A DNA stretch of 64,000 nucleotides. It comes from Nitrospira sp. Its GTDB lineage: Bacteria; Nitrospirota; Nitrospiria; Nitrospirales; Nitrospiraceae. Under the pieces are notes generated by a model that was not told the DNA's origin, ran no database searches, and was given only the letters and a program-made list of their open reading frames with translations. Positions 21,349-29,623 of this stretch are shown one piece after another. The stretch covers positions 1 through 64,000 of the forward strand of contig JAFEBL010000006.1 of assembly GCA_018242665.1 (NCBI GenBank), written 5' to 3'. Position numbers and translations under genes: made by a program. The first letter of the stretch is position 1, and every line of letters starts with the position of its first letter.

Positions 21349-23004
21349 ATGCCACTCCGGGAAAAGCAGCCCCCTGCCCATCAACCACCCATACGTTCTC
21401 AGGCAGTCCATTCTCCTTTGGAGTCCTCAGAAATATGCCCCGCCAAGACACGTTTCCCACAACTGGGACACATTCTTGACCTAGGGCTCATCAGTGCCGG
21501 GCTCACCGGTCTCGCGTTTTGCCTCTATCTCTCGTTTCGTCATGGTGCGACGTGGGCATACGGGTTGGGCCTGGTCGCCGCGTTCTTGCTTCTGACCTGT
21601 ACATGCCTCTCCGTCGCGCACAAATCCAACCTGGTGCTGGTTGTGCTAGGTCTCCTTATGCCTCTCTATGCCACGGAGGCTGTGTTTTCCTTTCTCGCCC
21701 CCGACGATCTCGACAGGACAGGCACGCCATATATTGCATCCGGCTGGATGCGGTTGAATGCGACGGACAAGCTCGTACGTCAACCGGAAGTCGTGGCTGC
21801 ACGACGAGGAATCCCCTTCGATGCCAGAAACAAAATCGCTGTGGTTCGAGACCTTCGGCGAAGCGGCATTGACGCGTTTCCGTCCATTCCGGTTCCACCG
21901 CTCTTCCGAACAGCAGCAGACAATTCCATGGAACCGGTTCTTTCGATAGAAGGCAGCCCGCTGGTTCCTCTCGGTGGAATCTCCCAAAAGCGAATCGTCC
22001 TGTGCAATGAAACCGGTTTGTATGCCGTCTACTCCAGCGATGAACATGGCCTGAACAACCCCCTTGGCATCTGGAACACCCAAAACATCGATATCGCCGT
22101 GCTCGGCGACTCCTTTATGGAAGGCCAATGTGTCGCCTCGGACCGCACCGTATCGGGAATGATCCGACAGCGGTATGGTGCGACCCTGAACCTCGGCAGA
22201 GCCGGCAATGGCCCCCTACTGGAGCTCGCCGGGATCAGAGAATTCTTGACACATCTTCAGCCACGGATCGTCATCTGGGCGTATTTTGAAGGGAACGATC
22301 TTCAGGATCTATTTGGACGAGAAACGCGCAGTTCCTTGCTTCGCAACTACTTATATCCCGATTTTAGTCAGGGACTCATCGGAAAACAGCGCGAGATTGA
22401 TCGAGCCCTGATTGCCCATACCGAGGCTGTTGAAACGCTCATTGATCAGGGACTCAATCAGCGGGAACCGTTGGAAGTCCGGTTTGAACGGTTTGTCAAA
22501 CTGGGGAATCTCCGCGAACGGATGGACGCGCTCTCTGGCAAACAGCCGCTCTCACTGCTTCAGGGCGAGCGACTGGAATTTCTGAGCGACTCAGACCATG
22601 CAGCACTGTTTCGGCACATTCTCCTCGAGGCACGAAATGCGGTTCAATCGTGGAATGGACAGTTGATCTTCCTCTATCTTCCGCAAGGTTCCCGGTATGG
22701 GAACCAGGCGGTGACCAGTAAGGACCGAGATCGCGTCCTGCAATTGGTGGAACAATTGGGCATCCCGATCATTGACGTCCATCAAGTATTTTCCTCTGCG
22801 CCTGACCCGTTGATGTACTTCCCGTTCCATATTCCAAACGTGGGTGGCGCAGGTCATTATACCGAGCAAGGGTACGAGGTCATCGCTCATCACATCCTTC
22901 GATGCATCGAGGAGTTTGATCTGCTCAACCCGATCACTCACCGAACCACCACGTGTCGCTCCAGAGCGATAGATCTGCAACAAGGCTCTCAGAAGGGACT
23001 GTAG
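21349..23004 (+). CDS. Membrane-anchored SGNH/GDSL-type hydrolase
   Basis: The 551-residue protein has two or three N-terminal hydrophobic helices (about residues 42-120) and a periplasmic SGNH-like domain. Block I is DIAVLGDSFMEGQ (about residue 249) with the nucleophile Ser, an Asn-containing block is YFEGNDLQD (about 306), and the C-terminal catalytic region holds AGHYTEQGYEVIAHHIL, with a candidate His. Proteins of this type act as esterases or O-acetyl transferases on cell-surface polysaccharides. The substrate is unknown. The start is uncertain because no clear ribosome-binding site precedes 21349. It resembles the decayed gene at 18642-19330 and may be its functional counterpart. Confidence 0.75.
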   Translation: MPLREKQPPAHQPPIRSQAVHSPLESSEICPAKTRFPQLGHILDLGLISAGLTGLAFCLYLSFRHGATWAYGLGLVAAFLLLTCTCLSVAHKSNLVLVVLGLLMPLYATEAVFSFLAPDDLDRTGTPYIASGWMRLNATDKLVRQPEVVAARRGIPFDARNKIAVVRDLRRSGIDAFPSIPVPPLFRTAADNSMEPVLSIEGSPLVPLGGISQKRIVLCNETGLYAVYSSDEHGLNNPLGIWNTQNIDIAVLGDSFMEGQCVASDRTVSGMIRQRYGATLNLGRAGNGPLLELAGIREFLTHLQPRIVIWAYFEGNDLQDLFGRETRSSLLRNYLYPDFSQGLIGKQREIDRALIAHTEAVETLIDQGLNQREPLEVRFERFVKLGNLRERMDALSGKQPLSLLQGERLEFLSDSDHAALFRHILLEARNAVQSWNGQLIFLYLPQGSRYGNQAVTSKDRDRVLQLVEQLGIPIIDVHQVFSSAPDPLMYFPFHIPNVGGAGHYTEQGYEVIAHHILRCIEEFDLLNPITHRTTTCRSRAIDLQQGSQKGL

Positions 23005-23182
23005 CAGCGCATCCAGCCACGAAGATGTCGGCACCAGACAACGTGTCTTCAGGCGCGACGACTAGTAAGCCACGACCGCATCACCATCAATCATTGACCC
23101 CGCTCGCGGGTGATCGTCACAAACCCATGGTCGCGTCCGAAAACGGCCGGAATTTATCCGCTGGATATGGCAGAGTGTGGGC

Positions 23183-24652
23183 ATGGAAGCCCTCGATCCC
23201 GAGATCAGCTACCGTGCCCTGCAGACCCGCGATGCCCGATTTGATGGCCGCCTCTTCGTCGGCGTGACCTCGACGGGCATCTATTGCCGGCCGATCTGTC
23301 CGGCCCGTACGCCGAAGCGAGAACACTGCCGGTTTTTCTCCGGCAGCGCGGCCGCACAAGCGGCCGGCTTCCGCGCCTGCCTACGTTGCCGCCCAGAAAT
23401 TGCGCCCGAGCTGCCCGGATGGCGCGGCACCTCGAACACCGTCTCGCGTGCGCTGACGCTGATCGCCGATGGATTTCTCGATCATGAGGACGGCACGGTC
23501 GAATCACTCGCGATGCGGGTCGGCATGGGTGCGCGGCAGTTACGCCGGCTCTTCGATCAACATCTCGGCGTGGCACCGGTCGCGGTGGCTCAATCCAGAC
23601 GCCTGCTGTTCGCGAAACAGTTGCTCCACGAGACGACACTCTCGATGACCGATGTGGCCCTGGCAGGGGGATTCGGCAGTGTCCGCCGATTCAATCATGC
23701 CTTCCGTTCCCTCTATCATCGAGCACCGGGCGAATTGCGTCGTGCCACCACCGCTGCGACGGCAAACCTTGCCAGTACTGCGCCTGTCGTGCTGCAGATT
23801 CCGTATCGGCCACCATACGACTGGGACAGCATGTTGCAATACTTGCGCGCACGCGCTATCGAAGGCCTAGAGGTTGTCGAAGAGCCTGTCTACCGCCGTA
23901 GCGTCCTCCATGAAGGGCTGGCAGGCACTATCACCATCGCGCATAGACCGGACAGGCACAGCCTGATGGCCACCATCGATTTTCCATCGGTCCGCGCGCT
24001 CCAGGCCATCGTCTCCCGCATCCGGCATCAATTCGACTTAGCAGCAGACGTCGAGGCGATCGCAGCCCATCTCTCACAGGATGAGGCCCTGGCTCCGCTG
24101 ATTGCCGCGCGACCGGGATTGCGCGCCCCCGGTTGTTGGGACGGGTTTGAACTGGCCGTCCGCGCGGTGTTGGGGCAGCAGGTGACGGTCGCGGCTGCAC
24201 GTCGGTTGGGTGGAATAGTGGTCGATCTGTGGGGAGAACCCTTGCCACACGCAGAGGGAAGCCGACTGACGCGAACGTTTCCCACGGCCCGCTGTCTCGC
24301 GACTGCCGACTTAAGCCGGCTCGGCATGCCTGCGGCGCGGCGGGCGACGATTACCGCGCTCGCACAGGCGGCAACTTCTCACCCGCGACTCTTCATGCCT
24401 GGTGGATCGGTCGAAGAACGTCTCGCGCAACTCCGGGCGATTCCTGGGATCGGAGCGTGGACCGCGCACTATATCGCCTTGCGTGCCTTTCGTGAACCGG
24501 ACGCCTTCCCGGCCACCGATCTCGGCCTGCTTCGTGGCGCAAGACATCTAGGCGGAGGACAGACCAACGCCGCTCACCTGATGCAGCGCGCGGAGGCCTG
24601 GCGACCATGGCGAGCCTACGCGGCACAATACCTGTGGACGGTCGATCGATAG
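23183..24652 (+). CDS. Ada-type regulator fused to AlkA-type 3-methyladenine glycosylase
   Basis: The 489-residue fusion combines three parts. The N-terminal Ada zinc domain (about residues 1-80) carries the four cysteines of YCRPICPA and ACLRCRPE and takes a methyl group from phosphotriesters. The AraC-type helix-turn-helix (about 85-180) includes VALAGGFGSVRRFNHAFR. The AlkA portion (about 195-489) shows the helix-hairpin-helix IPGIGAWTAHYIALRA and the catalytic Asp in FPATDLGL. The protein therefore probably senses methylation damage, activates transcription and excises alkylated bases. ogt follows 28 bases later on the same strand, making an adaptive alkylation-repair unit. Such fusions are known in other bacteria. 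Confidence 0.92.
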   Translation: MEALDPEISYRALQTRDARFDGRLFVGVTSTGIYCRPICPARTPKREHCRFFSGSAAAQAAGFRACLRCRPEIAPELPGWRGTSNTVSRALTLIADGFLDHEDGTVESLAMRVGMGARQLRRLFDQHLGVAPVAVAQSRRLLFAKQLLHETTLSMTDVALAGGFGSVRRFNHAFRSLYHRAPGELRRATTAATANLASTAPVVLQIPYRPPYDWDSMLQYLRARAIEGLEVVEEPVYRRSVLHEGLAGTITIAHRPDRHSLMATIDFPSVRALQAIVSRIRHQFDLAADVEAIAAHLSQDEALAPLIAARPGLRAPGCWDGFELAVRAVLGQQVTVAAARRLGGIVVDLWGEPLPHAEGSRLTRTFPTARCLATADLSRLGMPAARRATITALAQAATSHPRLFMPGGSVEERLAQLRAIPGIGAWTAHYIALRAFREPDAFPATDLGLLRGARHLGGGQTNAAHLMQRAEAWRPWRAYAAQYLWTVDR

Positions 24653-24680
24653 CCCTGTCACATCTACACGGAGATTCATC

Positions 24681-25271
24681 ATGTCTGGACAACTTCATCT
24701 GTTGACGGAAACCTTGCTCACGCCGATTGGAACCTTAGTGATGATGTCGGACGAAGACGGGCAATTGCGGGCGGTCGATTGGGTAGACTTCGAAGATCGC
24801 ATGCGAAAACTGTTGGCGCGCCACTATGGCCCCCAGGGCGTGAGGCTGACACCGGCGGTGAACGCCACGTGCCATGCTGCGGCGCTCTCGGCGTACTTTG
24901 AAGGTGATCTCCACGCCATCGACGCTCTTGTCACCGCAACGGCAGGCACCCCGTTTCAGAAACGCGTCTGGAAGGCATTACGCGAGATTCCCGCAGGTGA
25001 GACGATAAGTTACGGCGACCTGGCGAAACGCATCGGGCAGCCGATGGCGGTACGCGCCGTCGGACTCGCCAATGGCGCGAACCCCGTCAGCCTCGTTGTC
25101 CCTTGCCACCGAGTGATCGGTGTCGACGGCTCCCTCACCGGCTACGGCGGGGGGCTGGACCGCAAACGGTGGTTGCTGTCTCACGAAAAGCAGGCGACAG
25201 CACATGCCGCGCGTTCTGCGGCGTCAAGCCATACCACCGCCATGGCAGGATGTGCGTCTGTTCATCATTAG
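24681..25271 (+). CDS. ogt: Methylated-DNA-protein-cysteine methyltransferase
   Basis: This suicide repair protein removes methyl groups from O6-methylguanine and O4-methylthymine by transferring them to its own cysteine. The active-site block is LVVPCHRVIG (about residue 139), preceded by the DNA-binding helix QPMAVRAVGLANGANP and the GTPFQKRVWKAL segment. At 196 residues it is slightly longer than usual because of a low-complexity Ala/Ser/His tail after HEKQ. It is the second gene of the alkylation-repair pair. The reading frame ends 12 bases before a truncated VOC-type gene begins. Confidence 0.93.
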   Translation: MSGQLHLLTETLLTPIGTLVMMSDEDGQLRAVDWVDFEDRMRKLLARHYGPQGVRLTPAVNATCHAAALSAYFEGDLHAIDALVTATAGTPFQKRVWKALREIPAGETISYGDLAKRIGQPMAVRAVGLANGANPVSLVVPCHRVIGVDGSLTGYGGGLDRKRWLLSHEKQATAHAARSAASSHTTAMAGCASVHH

Positions 25272-25283
25272 GAGGGCACGGAC

Positions 25284-25358
25284 ATGAAGGTTCCATTTAC
25301 GCTCGGCGCCGTATGGCATTTCGGACTGGCGGTTCGTAATCCGCGCGCAAGCGCGCGG
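25284..25358 (+). pseudogene. Truncated start of a glyoxalase/VOC-type gene
   Basis: From ATG 25284, preceded by TAGGAGGG, the sequence reads MKVPFTLGAVWHFGLAVRNP, then RASAR. This is the typical first strand of a VOC-superfamily protein. After about codon 25 the frame loses family character (SQKSSTWF) and turns into the antisense of the fibronectin-type gene. So only the first 75 bases survive and the rest of the gene is gone. A real start signal in front of a fragment argues for a former gene and not chance. The VOC identity is a judgement from a short segment. Confidence 0.55.
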
Positions 25359-25968
25359 TCACAGAAAAGTAGTACGTGGTTCCCACGGTTAAGTTGCCTG
25401 CCGTATAGTTGGTCACATTCCCCACGTCTACCGGTGTGCCATAGCGGCCTGACGAGGTCCCCATATACACCTTGTATCCAGCCAGGTCCGTATCAGTGTT
25501 GGGCGCCCAGGACAGTGTTGCCGTTGTGATCGTCGCCAGCGATTTCGCTGAGGCCGCAGAGGCGACCGTCAAGGTGATAGGAATGGATAGGCTTCCCCCT
25601 TTACTCAGCGTCACCTTCAACGAGGCGCTGTAGGTGCCGGCAGCCAACCCGCTGGCATTCACCACCACCACGATCTGGCCCGAACCGGCCATGGTTCCAG
25701 TAGCAGGCGCAGCACTCAACCACGTCGCATTGTCGACCGCCCTCCAGCCTACCTGTCGGGAGGTGCTTTGGGAGATGGTCACCACCTGACTCGTCGGGTT
25801 AGGCCCACCCTGGACGGCGTTGAAGCTGAGGCTGGCCGGTGCGACTTGAACAGCCCAGGCATCCGCAATGGCAACCAGGACAAGGGACCATGTCAGTACC
25901 CCGCCGATCGTCATCCGAAGCAGATGGCCAAGCATGGGCGAAACCGCATGTGGTTGCAGGCTTTTCAT
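25297..25968 (-). CDS. Secreted BACON/fibronectin-type III protein, 3' end replaced
   Basis: The 223-residue product starts at ATG 25968 after GGAGGAACT. The N-terminus has a hydrophobic export signal (about residues 15-36, ending AWA). A BACON-like beta domain follows (NATWLSAAPATGTMAGSGQI, GLAAGTYSASLKV), then one fibronectin type III domain (LSWAPNTDTDLAGYKVYMG, TTYYFSVTA). Normal FN3 domains continue after FSVTA with a Gly/Asn-rich strand; here the sequence changes to RLRADYEPPVRNAIRRRA, which is the antisense of the VOC fragment. The true C-terminus appears lost at about 25355-25361. The role of the exported protein is probably adhesion or carbohydrate contact, without further evidence. 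Confidence 0.7.
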   Translation of the reverse strand: MKSLQPHAVSPMLGHLLRMTIGGVLTWSLVLVAIADAWAVQVAPASLSFNAVQGGPNPTSQVVTISQSTSRQVGWRAVDNATWLSAAPATGTMAGSGQIVVVVNASGLAAGTYSASLKVTLSKGGSLSIPITLTVASAASAKSLATITTATLSWAPNTDTDLAGYKVYMGTSSGRYGTPVDVGNVTNYTAGNLTVGTTYYFSVTARLRADYEPPVRNAIRRRA

Positions 25969-26283
25969 AGTTCCTCCGTCACACCAGCACCCCGCAATCG
26001 TCAACGGGCCCCTGGTTGAACTGCGAGCGTTCTGATCGGTCGATATGTCGACCACGCTGCTTTCTCGCTACATACACTAGCAGTGGTCATGCCAGAAGGA
26101 ACGCCTATGCAAGCCTTCGTCTTCACGACGGTTTTTCTCGGCCCTCTGAATGACAGGCCATGCCGGTGTAGGCATGACACTCCTCTCGAGACCCAAATTG
26201 TGCAATCCGCCGCAGTCGGCATGTCCACCGGTTGCACCTGGTGGTTTTGCATCACCCGGCCGGACTGTGTATAACCTGACAGC

Positions 26284-27663
26284 GTGATGCGATGGATATC
26301 TTCACGTCAGCGCATCCAGCGTCCTCGACAGTCGTGTGCCCTTACGGTATCTCGCTGGATCGTCCTGCTCACGCTCATCCTGCTCACGGGCAGTACCGGT
26401 GTCGCTCCCGCAGCATCTTCTCTCGAGGTTGCCGCCACCACTTCGAAGTCGCACGTCACGCTGCGTTTTGTTTCCTGGAAACCAGACCACCCTCGCGTCT
26501 GGGACGATGCCCTTGCACAATTTACCGCCGCGCATCCGCACATCACCGTGGTGCGTGAACTCGCCCCGCACTCCTCCACCGCCTACCACGACCTGCTGAC
26601 GCAAAAATTGAAAAATGGGGATACCACGGTCGATGTCTTCTTCATGGATGTGATCTGGGTCCCGGAATTTGCCGCGGCCCGCTGGGCCAGGCCGCTGGAG
26701 GACCGATTTCTTCCGGCTCTGCAACAGGCGTTTCTGCCTGCCACGCTTGAGGTAGGTCGGTATGACAAGCATCTCTATGGCGTGCCAAGCCGTATCGACG
26801 CGGGATTACTCTACTACCGCAAAGATCTGCTGACGAAATACGGCTTCCTTCCCCCGACGACCTGGGACGCACTCGTGCGCCAGGCGGAGACCATCTTGGC
26901 CGGGGAACGAACCGCCTCTCCCATCCTTCAAGGATATGTCGCCCAGTTCAAACAATATGAAGGACTGGTCTGCAATATGCTCGAGATGATTGAGGCCCAT
27001 GGCGGCAGTCTGCTGACCGCTGATGCGACCCGCTCGACATTGTCGGCGGAGCCGGCGCTTCACGCCGTACAATTTGTCCGCGATCGGCTAATCGGCCGGA
27101 TCACCCCACGCGCCGCACTCACCTACCAAGAACCGGAATCGCTTACCCTCTTTCTTCAAGGCCATGCGATCTTTCATCGGAATTGGCCCTACGCGTGGGA
27201 ACTTGCCAACAACCACGCGCGCTCCACCGTTGCCGGGCAGATCGGGGTCGCGCCGCTGCCGGGATTTGCCGGAGGCCGCAATGCGGCGGCGCTCGGCGGC
27301 TGGCTGTACGGCATCAGCGCCGGCTCGCAACATCCGCAAGAAGCCTGGGCGCTTATCGAATTCCTGTCGAGTGAGACGATGCAGAAACGGTTTGCGCAAG
27401 AGGCCGGCATCGCCCCATCGCGGACCGCCCTGTTTTCCGACCCCGATCTTCTCGCCACATCACCCCAGCTTCTCAATCACCTGGCGGTGTTGCAGACGGC
27501 GACGCCGCGCCCACGATCTCCAATCTATCCCGCGTTGTCGCACCTGCTGCAGCGCTATTTCGGCCGCGCCCTGGCTGTAGACGGTGTCGATCTCCAGCAG
27601 GAAGCCGCCATCGCGGATGCCCACATCGATCGCCTGCTGGCCCTGACGAGGTCGCGACCATGA
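26284..27663 (+). CDS. ABC sugar importer, extracellular solute-binding protein
   Basis: It is a 459-residue family 1 solute-binding protein. The N-terminus is basic and followed by a hydrophobic signal segment (WIVLLTLILLTGSTGVAPAA), so the protein is exported. Family features include FVSWKPDHPRVWDDALAQF, DVFFMDVIWVPEFAAARW and the hinge-like YGVPSRIDAGLLYYRKDLL. It delivers a carbohydrate, perhaps a disaccharide such as trehalose or maltose, to the downstream permeases; the ligand is not certain. The stop codon overlaps the start of the first permease gene by four bases (ATGA). Confidence 0.88.
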   Translation: MMRWISSRQRIQRPRQSCALTVSRWIVLLTLILLTGSTGVAPAASSLEVAATTSKSHVTLRFVSWKPDHPRVWDDALAQFTAAHPHITVVRELAPHSSTAYHDLLTQKLKNGDTTVDVFFMDVIWVPEFAAARWARPLEDRFLPALQQAFLPATLEVGRYDKHLYGVPSRIDAGLLYYRKDLLTKYGFLPPTTWDALVRQAETILAGERTASPILQGYVAQFKQYEGLVCNMLEMIEAHGGSLLTADATRSTLSAEPALHAVQFVRDRLIGRITPRAALTYQEPESLTLFLQGHAIFHRNWPYAWELANNHARSTVAGQIGVAPLPGFAGGRNAAALGGWLYGISAGSQHPQEAWALIEFLSSETMQKRFAQEAGIAPSRTALFSDPDLLATSPQLLNHLAVLQTATPRPRSPIYPALSHLLQRYFGRALAVDGVDLQQEAAIADAHIDRLLALTRSRP

Positions 27664-28571
27664 CTCGTCATCAGCGGCTTACTCCATATCGTGAGAGCCT
27701 AGCCGCCTGGTCAATGGTGGCTCCCGCGCTGCTGGTCACCGTGACCTTCGCCCTCTATCCGGTGGTCGACTCGCTCTGGCTCAGCCTGCACCGGATCGTC
27801 ATCGGCCTCCCGCAACTCGGCAATTCGTTCGTCGGACCGGACAACTATCTTGCATTACTCCGCGACCCAGTGGCACGGCAAGCCTTGCTCGTCACCTTGG
27901 GCTTCGTCCTGTGCTCGACGCTCTTAGAATTGGCCTGCGGGCTGGTGATCGCCTTGGTGATTCACGAACGGTTTCACGGGCGAGGGCTCGTCCGCGCCGC
28001 CATTCTGATTCCCTGGGCAATTCCCACGGTCGTCGCCTCGCAACTGTGGCGCTACATTTTTAATGATCAGTATGGATTCGCCAATCTCCTGTTGTTCGGC
28101 AATCAGGTCACCGACTACATCCCATGGCTGTCATACCCAAGCCTCGCATTCGGGATCGTGGTGCTGGCCGATGTGTGGAAAACTTCGTCCTTCGCCGCCC
28201 TGCTGATCCTCGCCGGGCTCCAGCTCATTCCGGACGATCTCTACGATGCCGCCAGGGTGGACGGCGCCGGCGCCTGGCAACGCTTCCGACACATCACGCT
28301 GCCGCTGTTGAAGCCGGCCCTGCTCCTCGCGCTGCTGTTTCGCACGATGGACGCCTTTCGCGTCTTCGATCTGGTGTTTGTGATGACGCAAGGCGGACCA
28401 GGCGATGCGACGCAGGTCCTGCAGTTTTACGGCTACCAGACGCTCTTTACGGAAGGCCGGATCGGGTATGGCTCGGCCGTGTCGGTGGCCGTCTTTCTGA
28501 TGATCCTGGCCCTGTCGTTGATCTACCTGCGTGCCATCGGGTCGAGCCTCTTGGAGCAGAGACGAACATGA
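27660..28571 (+). CDS. ABC sugar importer permease (MalF-like)
   Basis: The 303-residue inner-membrane permease has about six membrane helices. The EAA loop that docks on the ATPase is visible as DAARVDGAGAWQRFRHITLPLLKP, from about residue 197. Upstream of it lies LADVWKTSSFAALLILAGL, typical of the MalF/UgpA family. The ATGA overlap with the binding-protein gene and the four-base overlap with the next permease gene indicate coupled translation. It forms the channel together with the MalG-like subunit. Confidence 0.92.
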   Translation: MTRHQRLTPYRESLAAWSMVAPALLVTVTFALYPVVDSLWLSLHRIVIGLPQLGNSFVGPDNYLALLRDPVARQALLVTLGFVLCSTLLELACGLVIALVIHERFHGRGLVRAAILIPWAIPTVVASQLWRYIFNDQYGFANLLLFGNQVTDYIPWLSYPSLAFGIVVLADVWKTSSFAALLILAGLQLIPDDLYDAARVDGAGAWQRFRHITLPLLKPALLLALLFRTMDAFRVFDLVFVMTQGGPGDATQVLQFYGYQTLFTEGRIGYGSAVSVAVFLMILALSLIYLRAIGSSLLEQRRT

Positions 28572-29383
28572 GCCGCCGCATCCTGCTCGCCGTCGGCATT
28601 CTCGTTTCGGTCGGGCTCAGTCTCCTGCCGTTTCTGTGGTTCGTACTCACCTCGTTCAAATCTCAAGCCGCCATCGAAGCCATCCCGCCGACCTGGTGGC
28701 CGTCGGGCAACTTGGGATTTTATCGCAGCGCGCTGTTCGACCATCGCCTGTTCGACTACATGCTCAACAGCATGGTGGTTGCCGGCTCGACGACTATCTT
28801 GGCGCTGGTCTTCGCCATCCCTGCCGCCTATGCGCTGGCGCGGCTGACTATCCCCGGCAAGCGCGGTCTGCTCGCGGTGTTGCTCTGCGTGTCCATGTTC
28901 CCTCAGATGGCCATTGCCGGGCCCATTTGGCGGTTGCTCGACAGCCTGGGCGGACTCAACCACCGCTGGGGCGTCGTGTTACCGTACGTCGCACTAACCT
29001 TGCCGTTGGCGATTTGGATCCTCGCGAGCTTCTTTAAGGAGTTGCCGCCCGAGCTGGAAGATGCTGCGCGCGTGGACGGCTGCGGGCCTTGGGGCACGCT
29101 GTTTCGTATCACGCTGCCGCTGGCGACGCCGGGGATTTTTACGGCCGCGATTTTGATTCTGATTTATGCCTGGAACGAATTCTTCTTTGCCCTCTTGATA
29201 CTCACTCAGCCGGAACAACAGACCTTGCCTGTGGGCATCGCACTCTTCCAAGGAGAATTCACCATGCCTTGGGGCGAGCTGGCCGCGGCGTCGGTGGTCG
29301 CCACTCTGCCCTTGATTGCCGTGGTGCTCCTGTGTCAGCGGTGGATTGTGAGCGGGCTCTCCGCCGGGGCCGTCAAGGGATGA
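28568..29383 (+). CDS. ABC sugar importer permease (MalG-like)
   Basis: The 271-residue second permease subunit has six helices. ATG 28568 overlaps the previous stop (ATGA), so the much longer upstream open frame is rejected. The EAA loop reads DAARVDGCGPWGTLFRITLP, and the N-terminal LPFLWFVLTSFKS and central NSMVVAGSTTILALVFAIPAAYALAR segments are typical of MalG/UgpE. Immediately after the stop codon begins copy B of the dispersed inverted repeat, which separates this gene from the ATPase gene. Confidence 0.92.
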   Translation: MSRRILLAVGILVSVGLSLLPFLWFVLTSFKSQAAIEAIPPTWWPSGNLGFYRSALFDHRLFDYMLNSMVVAGSTTILALVFAIPAAYALARLTIPGKRGLLAVLLCVSMFPQMAIAGPIWRLLDSLGGLNHRWGVVLPYVALTLPLAIWILASFFKELPPELEDAARVDGCGPWGTLFRITLPLATPGIFTAAILILIYAWNEFFFALLILTQPEQQTLPVGIALFQGEFTMPWGELAAASVVATLPLIAVVLLCQRWIVSGLSAGAVKG

Positions 29384-29396
29384 GAGGATGTTGAAA

Positions 29397-29518
29397 GATG
29401 TTGAAAAAGGCCTCCAGCTTTGTTCTCGGCTTGAAAACATCCTCAACGTACCCCAGAGGGTACGCCTGCGGTGTTTTCTTCGCCTGCGGCCGCGCTGGAC
29501 GACCTTTTTGAACATCCT
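29397..29518 (+). repeat. Long imperfect inverted repeat, copy B
   Basis: The arms are GATGTTGAAAAAGG (29397-29410) and CCTTTTTGAACATCCT (29503-29518). The central hairpin is CGTACCC (29447-29453) with GGGTACG (29458-29464). Interior words TGTTCTCG and CTGCGGCCGCGCTGG correspond to those of copy A (CGTTCTCG, CTGCGGCCTTGCTGG). Just upstream, a second partial left arm (GGATGTTGAAAGATG) is seen. It sits between the permease and ATPase genes of an otherwise continuous transporter operon, so it would lie in an untranslated spacer of the transcript. Confidence 0.85.
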
Positions 29519-29578
29519 ATTCTTCAGATGACGACGAGAGACGAACGACGTTTCACGAACGACGGATGATGGGGACAG

Positions 29579-29594
29579 CCTTTTTGAACATTCT
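29579..29594 (+). repeat. Extra right arm of repeat copy B
   Basis: CCTTTTTGAACATTCT repeats the right arm of copy B (29503-29518) with one change, 60 bases further on. The spacer between them contains short ACGA/GAACGACG words. This looks like a partial duplication of the element end, and the ATPase start lies 30 bases downstream. Confidence 0.6.
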
Positions 29595-29623
29595 GTGAGC
29601 AGTGTTGTTTTGTAGGAGTCTCT

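Noticed and set aside
26056-26283. Possible cyclic-di-GMP riboswitch ahead of the BACON/FN3 gene
   Set aside because: A GCAAAACCA-like word is present, but the remaining core of the GEMM motif (GGGACGCAAAGCC, tetraloop receptor) is not seen.
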